Shown: positions 1 to 6,277 of the stretch, in pieces
Layout of the letters: every line of letters begins with the position of its first letter
How positions within the stretch are numbered: position 1 is the stretch's first letter
DNA from: an uncultured Prevotella sp.
Lineage (GTDB): Bacteria > Bacteroidota > Bacteroidia > Bacteroidales > Bacteroidaceae
NCBI GenBank assembly: GCA_945827565.1
Contig: CALZNR010000034.1
Coordinates: 1 to 8,935 of the forward strand
DNA: 8,935 nucleotides
Direction of reading: 5' to 3'
Made by a program: the position numbers and the translations under genes
The notes under the pieces: generated by a model
The model's input: the letters and a program-made list of their open reading frames with translations, nothing else
Told to the model about the DNA's origin: nothing
Databases searched by the model: none

Positions 1-44
1 ATTTCTGCCTGTCTCGTGGGCTCGGAGATGTGTATAAGAGACAG
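1..44. other. Illumina Nextera adapter left in the assembly (synthetic)
   Basis: This segment is library-construction oligo, not genome. Bases 11-25 read GTCTCGTGGGCTCGG and bases 26-44 read AGATGTGTATAAGAGACAG, the 19-bp Tn5 mosaic end; together they are the Nextera read-2 adapter. Bases 3-10 (TTCTGCCT) sit exactly where the i7 index lies and match the Nextera N703 index as I remember it. Bases 1-2 (AT) are the last bases of the P7 flow-cell oligo. The adapter is in frame with the gene that follows, so gene callers place a false start at base 30 and add the artifact peptide MYKRQ to the protein. The first genomic base is 45. Confidence 0.97.
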
Positions 45-1811
45 ATGTTTGTGAGCTTTATGGTGGAACAGAAGGATGTGACCAAGGAACTGAAAGAGAT
101 GGGCATCTTTGAACAGCCACTCGACAAACAGGCCCAGCTGCTCGACTCTGTGGAGAACGCATGGTCGAAGAAAACCAAGGAGCAGGATTCCACCCTGCGA
201 CTGGAGTTGAAACCCTTCTATGAGGGCAATGCCTACTATGCCACCACCTACCGCGACTTCCGCGACCTGCGACTGGTATTTACCGTGCCCAAGTCGATGG
301 GAAAATTTGGCGGTGAGACAGATAACTGGATGTGGCCCCGACAGACCTGCGACTTCTCGGTGTTCCGCATCTATGCCGACCCCAATACCAACGGACCTGC
401 CGACTACAACGAGAAGAACGTGCCCTACAAGCCTGAGACATGGGCACAGGTGTCGCTGCAAGGCTATCGCGAGGGCGACTTCAGCATGACCATCGGCTAT
501 CCGGGCAGCACCAACCGCTACCTGTCGAGCTTTGGCATCAGAGAGAGAAGAGATGCCTCTAACGCACCCATGGCACAGGTGAGAGGGGTGAAACAGCAGG
601 TGATGTGGAAGCACATGACCGCCGACGAGGCCGTGCGCATCAAGTACGACTCCAAGTATGCACAGAGCTCCAACTACTGGAAAAACTCACTGGGCATGAA
701 CAAGTGCATAGACAGCGTGAACCTGATAGGACAGAAAGAGACCTTTGAACAGCGCATCAGACAGTATCAGGACTCTACCGGCTACCTGAAAGGCCAACTG
801 GACCTGAACCTGATGAAACACCTCTACAACGAGCGATTTGAATACATCCGCGCACTGACCTACTTCAGAGAAACCTTTGGCAGCAGAGCCAACGAACTGA
901 CCGCAAGAGCACTCAAGGTGCACAACGGCATGGAGGTGAAAGGGCCCAAGAACAAGAAGAAAAAACAATATGTGGAGTTTGAAGACAACAGCGATGTGTG
1001 GGACGCTGCCACCGAAAAGGAGATGCTGGCTGTGATGCTGAAAAACTACCGCGAAAAGGTGGATGCACGCTTCTTGCCACAGTTCTACAACACCATCGAC
1101 AACAAGTTTGGAGGCAACTACGCCCTGTATGTGGAGCATGTCTGGAACAACTCAGTGCTGATGAAGCCCAACCAGAAGATATACATCAACAAAAAATCGT
1201 TCTACAAAGACTGCGGCGTGGAGATGGGACTGGACCTCACCAATGTATTCAACAACATCGTGGAACCCATCAAGGCCACCATCGACTCCATTGACCAGCA
1301 AGAGAAATTCTTGTGCGATGTGAAACTGCGCATGGAGATGGACCAGCCACACTATAGCGATGCCAACTTTACCATGCGCCTGAGCTACGGACAGGTGGGC
1401 GGCTTCTTGCTCGACGGCAAGCCTTCGGGCTACTACACCACTGCCGAGAGCATTGTGAAGAAGATGAAACAGGCAGAAACCATCAAGGACTACTATGCCG
1501 AACCCATTATGCACAGTCTGCTCTCTGCCAGCAACTTTGGCAAATACACCGACAACACCACCGGCAAGATGCAACTGTGCTTCCTGACCAACAACGACAT
1601 CACCGGCGGCAACAGCGGTTCGCCCATGTTCAACGGCAAGGGCGAGCTCATCGGTCTGGCCTTCGACGGCAACTGGGACAGTTTGGCAAGCGACATCCTT
1701 TTCGACCGTCAGCTGGCACGCTGCATCGGCGTTGACATCCGCTATGTGCTCTACATGATGGATAAATGGGGCAACACCGAACGACTGATAAAAGAAATCA
1801 ATGCAAAATAA
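45..1811 (+). CDS. dpp7: S46 family dipeptidyl-peptidase, DPP7-like; 5' truncated by contig edge
   Basis: Serine exopeptidase that removes dipeptides from the N-terminus of oligopeptides in the periplasm, feeding peptide catabolism. 588 genuine codons remain; family members are about 700-720 residues, so roughly 120-140 are missing, including the signal peptide and catalytic His. Seen here: the amine-anchoring segment DNWMWPR (codons about 324-344), the catalytic Asp in CDFS (codon 351-353), and the nucleophile Ser in GGNSGSP (codon 1614-1616). Eighteen residues past the Ser is Gly, in FDGNWD (codon 1668-1670). At this S1 position DPP11 enzymes carry Arg (Asp/Glu specificity) and DPP7 enzymes Gly, so preference for hydrophobic P1 residues is inferred. 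The C-terminal VDIRYVLYMMDKWG block is typical of the family. The motif before the Asp reads WPRQTCDFS, where WPRHTGDFS is usual. A lysine-rich insert (PKNKKKKQ) follows codon 945. The gene ends in TAA and faces a minus-strand gene across a 256-bp convergent gap. Any start upstream of 45 is an adapter artifact. Confidence 0.95.
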   Translation: MFVSFMVEQKDVTKELKEMGIFEQPLDKQAQLLDSVENAWSKKTKEQDSTLRLELKPFYEGNAYYATTYRDFRDLRLVFTVPKSMGKFGGETDNWMWPRQTCDFSVFRIYADPNTNGPADYNEKNVPYKPETWAQVSLQGYREGDFSMTIGYPGSTNRYLSSFGIRERRDASNAPMAQVRGVKQQVMWKHMTADEAVRIKYDSKYAQSSNYWKNSLGMNKCIDSVNLIGQKETFEQRIRQYQDSTGYLKGQLDLNLMKHLYNERFEYIRALTYFRETFGSRANELTARALKVHNGMEVKGPKNKKKKQYVEFEDNSDVWDAATEKEMLAVMLKNYREKVDARFLPQFYNTIDNKFGGNYALYVEHVWNNSVLMKPNQKIYINKKSFYKDCGVEMGLDLTNVFNNIVEPIKATIDSIDQQEKFLCDVKLRMEMDQPHYSDANFTMRLSYGQVGGFLLDGKPSGYYTTAESIVKKMKQAETIKDYYAEPIMHSLLSASNFGKYTDNTTGKMQLCFLTNNDITGGNSGSPMFNGKGELIGLAFDGNWDSLASDILFDRQLARCIGVDIRYVLYMMDKWGNTERLIKEINAK

Positions 1812-1832
1812 GCATCTTTTTAAGTAAAAGGG

Positions 1833-1927
1833 TGAAGAGTGAAGAATAGGGCTACGCCGTTCATTTGCAGTTCTCTGAGAAGTTCAAAGAATTGAATTGT
1901 CAGCGTAGCCCTATTCTTTACTCTTCA
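1833..1927. repeat. 25-bp imperfect inverted repeat; palindromic element or bidirectional terminator
   Basis: The arms 1833-1857 and 1903-1927 are reverse complements over 25 bp with one mismatch; the core is GAATAGGGCTACGC on the left and its complement on the right. A 45-nt loop (1858-1902) separates them and contains the small palindrome TTCTCTGAGAA. As RNA the stem can extend by three G-U pairs at its base. It lies 22 bp after the S46 stop codon, between converging genes, so it could end transcription from both sides; A/T-rich tracts (1816-1829 and 1928-1937) flank it. Arms this long are more than a terminator needs, so a small mobile or REP-like element is an equally good reading. No clear target-site duplication is visible. 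Confidence 0.7.
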
Positions 1928-1959
1928 TTTAAAAAATTCCCTGTCATCTTGCCATTTTT

Positions 1960-2066
1960 CTACACCACCGTGCCATCTTTCAGCACCATGCGCGCACCAG
2001 GGAGATGCCCGTTAAGGGTTTTGCAATGCGCTTACCGGTAAGGCTGAAGGATGTTAATGAAGAGGC
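1960..2066 (-). pseudogene. Frameshifted relic of a secreted-protein C-terminal tail
   Basis: Read on the minus strand, bases 2045-1992 encode SLTGKRIAKPLTGISLVR. After a shift of frame, bases 1989-1960 encode MVLKDGTVV followed by TAG. This matches in order the tail common to many Prevotella/Bacteroides secreted proteins: a Y/F-x-L-x-G-[QRK]-R-[IV]-x-KP-x-KG block, then a hydrophobic -xxVR stretch and -xDGTV-. There is no start codon or body of such a protein upstream, because the DUF4878-like lipoprotein gene occupies that DNA in another frame and ends at 2068. I read this as the leftover 3' end of a lost gene, possibly brought together with the lipoprotein gene by a deletion. The family assignment rests on remembered motif similarity. 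The chance-similarity alternative cannot be excluded for about 27 residues. Confidence 0.4.
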
Positions 2067-2067
2067 T

Positions 2068-2502
2068 TCACTTTCCAGCATCCAGCATCCAGTCGCCCTC
2101 TTCATTCTGAGCCACTTTGATATCCTCCTCTTCTTCGCTGCCATCGCCATACTTCAGCTTCACCTTGACCACGGCCACATCGCCCGTCGCATCCATATCG
2201 GTAGAGAGCACTTCCCATGACTCGAGCCCTTGCTTCTTCTCCAAGCTCTTGTCAAACTTTCTTTGCGCCAGTTCCAAAAGGGCTGCCTTCTGCTTTTGCA
2301 GTTTCTCGGCATCTGTCTCGGAAAACTTGATAAGGTCGATGTAGCCTACATAATCCTTTTCCTGAAGTTTGGTCAGGGCTTTACTGACTATGCCCTCCGG
2401 ACTGTTGTCGCCACCCGAACAGCTGTTCATTACACATACCACGGCAATCAGCACCATGGCACTTGCCAGGGCTCTGCCCATTACATTCCATACATTTTTC
2501 AT
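2068..2502 (-). CDS. DUF4878-like lipoprotein
   Basis: Small predicted lipoprotein of 144 residues, anchored in the cell envelope; its molecular role is unknown. The N-terminus has a basic end, a hydrophobic stretch (about residues 10-25) and a cysteine in VMNSC-SGGD (Cys28) that fits signal peptidase II cleavage. The mature part reads SPEGIVSKALTKLQEKDY, then a Lys/Glu-rich helical segment, then strands ending in VAVVKVKLKYGDGSEEEE and GDWMLDAGK, the layout of DUF4878 proteins (thought to be NTF2-like). The frame opens with GTG at 2505, but ATG follows at 2502 and is preferred. It starts 25 bp after the hydrolase stop on the same strand, so co-transcription is likely. It is the last gene of the minus-strand run and converges on the S46 gene. 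Confidence 0.82.
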   Translation of the reverse strand: MKNVWNVMGRALASAMVLIAVVCVMNSCSGGDNSPEGIVSKALTKLQEKDYVGYIDLIKFSETDAEKLQKQKAALLELAQRKFDKSLEKKQGLESWEVLSTDMDATGDVAVVKVKLKYGDGSEEEEDIKVAQNEEGDWMLDAGK

Positions 2503-2527
2503 CACTATCTGTTATTTAAAGGTTGTT

Positions 2528-3130
2528 CTAAAATCGGCAGACCACCTTGAGCGCAGGACTGCTGACAAAATCGGAAGGAAGGATGACATGCTGAAAACGG
2601 AAGCCGGGCAAGCTGATGTTGTGGCGCACACCACGGGTGAGCGACAGTCCGGCATGAGCATAGACATGTTCCACCAACTGACTGCAATACATGCGTGTGG
2701 TGTCGCTGTCGTCGTAATCGTGATTGAACAGGGTGCCTCTGCAACAAACAGCCACGGCATGGCGTGCCGCCGCCTGTGCCACACTGCGACATTCGCTGCG
2801 CAACACCATGCCCGCAACGGCATTGGAAGAGCTGAAAAACTGCCATACAGGCTCCATCACCACCCTATCCTCCTCACCCTCGTAGGGCACGGCATGCACC
2901 ACACACAGCGTGTCGCCCTGCTGCACCACGATGCCCACATGGGAGTACTCGCCCCCATCGTCGGCTGCCAGCACCGCCCTGCTTGCCACTCCCAAGCCTC
3001 TACGCAGCACGATATCGCCCTCGATGAGGGTCAACCCACCGGGCAGCAAAGAAGAGGCTGTAGGGGCGCTGCAAGCGCCTGTGAGGCATATCAGCACAGC
3101 CATGCACATACACTGCCACAAGCCTGCCAT
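2528..3130 (-). CDS. YiiX/YebB-like permuted NlpC/P60 (papain-fold) cysteine hydrolase, exported
   Basis: Predicted exported amidase or peptidase of 200 residues. The fold is the circularly permuted NlpC/P60 type, in which the catalytic His precedes the Cys. Visible are LIEGDIVLRRG (about 35-45), the His motif EYSHVGIVV (His64) and the Cys motif RMYCSQLVEHVY (Cys149). An acidic stretch (YEGEEDRVVMEP) between them may supply the third polar residue. Family enzymes act on peptidoglycan peptides or other amide or ester bonds; the substrate here is unknown. The N-terminus MAGLWQCMCMAVLICLTGACS is a hydrophobic signal, and Cys20 may be lipidated although Leu is one position further away than usual. 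A GTG in frame at 3142 directly abuts the helicase stop codon; the ATG at 3130 (12 bp after the stop) gives a more ordinary signal peptide and is chosen. The following lipoprotein gene starts 25 bp downstream. Confidence 0.82.
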   Translation of the reverse strand: MAGLWQCMCMAVLICLTGACSAPTASSLLPGGLTLIEGDIVLRRGLGVASRAVLAADDGGEYSHVGIVVQQGDTLCVVHAVPYEGEEDRVVMEPVWQFFSSSNAVAGMVLRSECRSVAQAAARHAVAVCCRGTLFNHDYDDSDTTRMYCSQLVEHVYAHAGLSLTRGVRHNISLPGFRFQHVILPSDFVSSPALKVVCRF

Positions 3131-3142
3131 GATGCTACACAC

Positions 3143-4999
3143 TTATTTTTTCTTGGGTTTGCGGCGTGCCCATCCCTCCTCGCTGAAGTCGGGCACCTCG
3201 CCTTTCAGTCGGGGCATTTCGGGGTGCAGAAATTTCATCCAGTCGTCTTTGGTGAACTGTCGTCTGGGCTCTTCACTTCGCTTGGGGTTGGTCATGCGCC
3301 TGGAGTTTTTCTTGGTGGCACGCTCCTCGTCATTATAGGCCTGCCTGCCATTTCTGCTGCCCGCATCGGCATCATTGCAGCGCACCTCTCTGCCCTTGTA
3401 TCTGATGCCGTTGAGGGCACGCATCACCCTGTCGGCATCTCCCTTGGGCACTTCGATGTAAGAGAACTGCGGCATCAGGTCGATATGCCCCACCTGCTGA
3501 CGGCCTCCGAGATGCCTGTTGAGCATCTGCATCACCTCGCCCGGGTAGAAGCCATGTGCCTTTCCCAGATTCACAAACAGGCGCCGGTAGCCCTGTTCAG
3601 GTGTGCGTGGAGCACGCTTCTCGTCGCGTTTGCGGTCGGTTTTGCGCCCTTTGTCGGTCATCTTGCCAGTGGTCACCTTCTCTATCTCGGGTGCGTTAGC
3701 ATAGTAAGAGAGGAACTTGCCAAACTCTCTGCTCACCATCTTCTTGATGATGTCTTCCTTGTCGAAGTATTCAAAGTGCCGGTTTATCTCGCCGATGAAG
3801 GGGGCTATCTGCTCTTCATCCACATCCACCTTTACTATCTCGTCCATCACTCGATAGAGCTGTTTGGTGCAGATTTCCTGCGGTGTGGGTATCTCGCCAG
3901 CCACAAACTCCTTGCCTATGATGCGCTCTATATCGCGCATCTTACGGCGTTCGCGCGAGTGGATGATGGCGATGGATGTGCCCTTCTTCCCTGCTCTGCC
4001 CGTGCGCCCGCTGCGGTGGGTGTAGCTCTCGGTGTCGTCGGGCAGTCCGAAGTTGATGACATGCGTCAGGTCGTCCACATCCAGTCCGCGTGCTGCCACA
4101 TCGGTGGCCACAAGCAACTGTGTGAGGTGGTTTCTGAACTTCTGCATCGTGGTGTCGCGCTGCTGTTGCGACAGGTCGCCATGCAGGCTCTCGGCGTTAT
4201 AGCCATCGTGTATCAGCTTGTCGGCAATCTCTTGTGTTTCCTTTTTGGTGCGACAGAAGATGATGCCGTAGATCTTGGGGTAATAATCCACTATGCGCTT
4301 GAGTGCCAGATACTTGTCGCGGGCATTGACCATGTAGTACACGTGGTTCACATTTTCTGCTCCCTCGTTGCGACTGCCCACCACTATCTCTTGATGATTG
4401 TGCAGGTAGTTGGTGGCTATACGCTCTATCTCCTTGCTCATGGTGGCAGAGAAGAGCAGCGTGTTTCGCTCTTCGGGCAGCTGTTCAAAGATGGCATTGA
4501 TGCTCTCGGTAAATCCCATGTTGAGCATCTCGTCGGCCTCGTCGAGCACCACGTTCTGCACGGCATCGAGCTTGGCTTTGCCCCTGTTTATCAGGTCGAT
4601 TAGTCGGCCCGGAGTGGCCACGATGATTTGTGCTCCATTGCGCAGCTGCCTTATCTGCTGGTCGATGGCGGCACCTCCATAGACTGCCACCACATGGAGG
4701 CCACCGATGTATTTGGCAAAGTCGCTCAGGTCATCGGCAATCTGCAGGCACAACTCGCGCGTGGGACTGAGCACCAAAGCCTGTGTTTGTGTGGAACTTA
4801 CATCAATGCGCTGTATCAGCGGGATGCCGAAGGCGGCCGTTTTTCCCGTTCCTGTCTGTGCCAGTGCTATGATGTCGTTACGGTTGCCCAGCAGATAGGG
4901 TATCACCTCTTGCTGTACGGGCATGGGATGCTCAAACCCCAGTTCGCTGATGGCGCGCACGATGTCTGCGCTTACGCCCAGTTCTTCAAATGTTTTCAA
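3143..4999 (-). CDS. deaD: DEAD-box ATP-dependent RNA helicase with DbpA-type RNA-binding domain
   Basis: Cytoplasmic RNA helicase of 618 residues that uses ATP to unwind short RNA duplexes; CsdA/DeaD-type relatives work in ribosome assembly and mRNA turnover, often in the cold. All motifs are present: Q motif (F4 to Q29/Q30), Walker A AQTGTGKT (47-54), PTREL (79-83), TPGR (129-132), DEAD (153-156), SAT (184-186), ATDVAARGLD (298-307) and HRSGRTGRAG (328-337). A basic linker (about 448-468) leads to a DbpA-type RRM at about 470-545 (YRRLFVNLG ... FSYIEVP), then a basic tail ending RRKPKKK. Length and layout match E. coli DeaD (629 residues), but orthology to DeaD rather than another DEAD paralogue is inferred. 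The start is a TTG at 4999, decoded as MKTFEELGVS; no in-frame ATG lies between it and the upstream TGA (5008-5006), and the next Met (26) would delete the Q motif. It follows the flavodiiron gene by 44 bp and precedes the hydrolase by 12 bp. Confidence 0.96.
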   Translation of the reverse strand: MKTFEELGVSADIVRAISELGFEHPMPVQQEVIPYLLGNRNDIIALAQTGTGKTAAFGIPLIQRIDVSSTQTQALVLSPTRELCLQIADDLSDFAKYIGGLHVVAVYGGAAIDQQIRQLRNGAQIIVATPGRLIDLINRGKAKLDAVQNVVLDEADEMLNMGFTESINAIFEQLPEERNTLLFSATMSKEIERIATNYLHNHQEIVVGSRNEGAENVNHVYYMVNARDKYLALKRIVDYYPKIYGIIFCRTKKETQEIADKLIHDGYNAESLHGDLSQQQRDTTMQKFRNHLTQLLVATDVAARGLDVDDLTHVINFGLPDDTESYTHRSGRTGRAGKKGTSIAIIHSRERRKMRDIERIIGKEFVAGEIPTPQEICTKQLYRVMDEIVKVDVDEEQIAPFIGEINRHFEYFDKEDIIKKMVSREFGKFLSYYANAPEIEKVTTGKMTDKGRKTDRKRDEKRAPRTPEQGYRRLFVNLGKAHGFYPGEVMQMLNRHLGGRQQVGHIDLMPQFSYIEVPKGDADRVMRALNGIRYKGREVRCNDADAGSRNGRQAYNDEERATKKNSRRMTNPKRSEEPRRQFTKDDWMKFLHPEMPRLKGEVPDFSEEGWARRKPKKK

Positions 5000-5043
5000 A
5001 TGCTGTCAGTTGTTTTTCTGTTTGTCTTTGGTGTTCTGGGGGC

Positions 5044-6228
5044 TTACTGCTTCAGTGCCTCTGCCACTGCCTTGCCCAATGCGAAGCACTGTGCGGTGGT
5101 TTCGGCATCCAGACTTTGCTTGATTTCTACGGGCGTGCCCACAGGTGTGAAGTGCAGTTTCTGTTCGTTCCACTCGGCAATCTTGTTCACTGCCTTGCCA
5201 GCCCAGGCATAGCTGCCAAACCAGCCCAGCAGATGGTTCTTGATGTCTTTGCCTGCCAGTTCTGAGAGCAGCACCTCCATCTCGTGGTAAAGACCGGCGT
5301 TGTAGGTGGGGGCACCCACGATGAGGGCCTTGTAGCGGAACACGTCGCGGATGATGTAAGAGTGGTGGGTTTTAGAAACATTGTACATCACGATGTTCTT
5401 GATGCCTGCCTCGCTGGCTGCACGTGCTATCATCTCGGCAGCCCTCTCGGTGTTGCCATACATGGTGCCATAGCATATCACCAGTCCGTCTTCGGTTTCG
5501 TAGCGGCTCATCTTGTCGTACAGGTCTATCACCCTGGCGATGTGCTCGTGCCACACAGGACCGTGGGTGGAGCAGATATAGTCTATCTGCACGCCCTGCA
5601 ACTTCTTCAGTGCATTTTGTACAGGTGTGCCATACTTGCCCACGATATTGCTGTAATAGCGCACCATTTCGAGCCAGAAAGTGTCGCAGTTGATTTGATT
5701 GTCGAGCACTCCGCCGTTGAGGGCGCCAAAGCAGCCAAAGGCATCGCCCGAGAAGAGGGTGTGTGTGGTGGTTTCCAGGGTTACCATGGTTTCTGGCCAA
5801 TGCACCATGGGGGTGAGCACAAAGGTGAGCTGATGCTCGCCCAGCGAGAGTGTATCGCCGTTTTTCACCTCGAGCAGTTGGTTGTCTATGCCATAGAAGC
5901 CCTGCATCATGCCAAAGGTCTTCTTGTTGCCAATGATGGTGATGTCAGGATAGTACTTGCGTATCAGTTCGATGGCCCCGCTATGATCGGGCTCCATGTG
6001 GTTCACCACCAAATAGTCGATGGGGCGCTGGCCCAGGATGTCCTGGATATTCTTGATGTATGGAATGAAGAAATCTACCTCTACGGTGTCTATGAGGCAC
6101 ACCTTTTCATCGGTTATCAGATACGAGTTGTAGGAAACGCCGTTGGGCAATGGCCACAGGCCTTCAAAGAGGTTTTTGTTTCGGTCGTTCACTCCCACAT
6201 AGTGGATGTTGTTTGTAATCTGTTGCAT
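5044..6228 (-). CDS. fprA: FprA-family A-type flavoprotein (flavodiiron protein, O2/NO reductase)
   Basis: Cytoplasmic flavodiiron enzyme of 394 residues that reduces O2 to water and/or NO to N2O, protecting anaerobes; electrons usually come from rubredoxin or a similar carrier, none of which is encoded here. The N-terminal metallo-beta-lactamase-like domain (about 1-245) keeps the full di-iron ligand set: NHMEPDHSG (His77, Glu79, Asp81), MVHWP (His143), SGDAFG (Asp162) and STHGPVW (His222). The C-terminal flavodoxin domain (about 247-394) has the FMN phosphate loop YGTMYGNTE (253-261) and the GAPTYNAG and GWFGSYAWAG loops. It is the short class A type with no added rubredoxin or flavin reductase domain. 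The ATG at 6228 gives the normal family start; no Shine-Dalgarno site is visible. It lies 49 bp after the sugar kinase stop and 44 bp before the helicase. Whether O2 or NO is the main substrate cannot be told from sequence. Confidence 0.96.
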   Translation of the reverse strand: MQQITNNIHYVGVNDRNKNLFEGLWPLPNGVSYNSYLITDEKVCLIDTVEVDFFIPYIKNIQDILGQRPIDYLVVNHMEPDHSGAIELIRKYYPDITIIGNKKTFGMMQGFYGIDNQLLEVKNGDTLSLGEHQLTFVLTPMVHWPETMVTLETTTHTLFSGDAFGCFGALNGGVLDNQINCDTFWLEMVRYYSNIVGKYGTPVQNALKKLQGVQIDYICSTHGPVWHEHIARVIDLYDKMSRYETEDGLVICYGTMYGNTERAAEMIARAASEAGIKNIVMYNVSKTHHSYIIRDVFRYKALIVGAPTYNAGLYHEMEVLLSELAGKDIKNHLLGWFGSYAWAGKAVNKIAEWNEQKLHFTPVGTPVEIKQSLDAETTAQCFALGKAVAEALKQ

Positions 6229-6247
6229 GGTATTATCATTGTTTTTG

Positions 6248-6273
6248 AGGCGGCAACACTCACGGCTCCGCCT
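6248..6273 (-). other. Small hairpin between the sugar kinase and flavodiiron genes
   Basis: AGGCGG (6248-6253) and CCGCCT (6268-6273) form a 6-bp GC-rich stem with a 14-nt loop in the 49-bp gap, starting 4 bases after the kinase stop codon. No U-tract follows it on the transcribed strand, so it is a poor intrinsic terminator. It could protect the 3' end or attenuate read-through into the flavodiiron gene, or be chance. Confidence 0.3.
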
Positions 6274-6277
6274 GTTG

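Noticed and set aside
30..44. ATG at base 30 as the start of the S46 peptidase (MYKRQ...)
   Set aside because: These bases are Nextera adapter; the real gene begins upstream of the contig edge.
2031..2042. 12-bp perfect palindrome CTTACCGGTAAG as an operator
   Set aside because: It falls inside the relic coding tail in the convergent gap, far from any promoter, so it is unlikely to be a regulator site.
2369..4603. Plus-strand open frame of 744 codons
   Set aside because: It lies antisense to the helicase, hydrolase and lipoprotein genes, which show full family motifs; its Leu/His/Ala-rich translation has no recognisable domain and reflects codon bias of the true strand.
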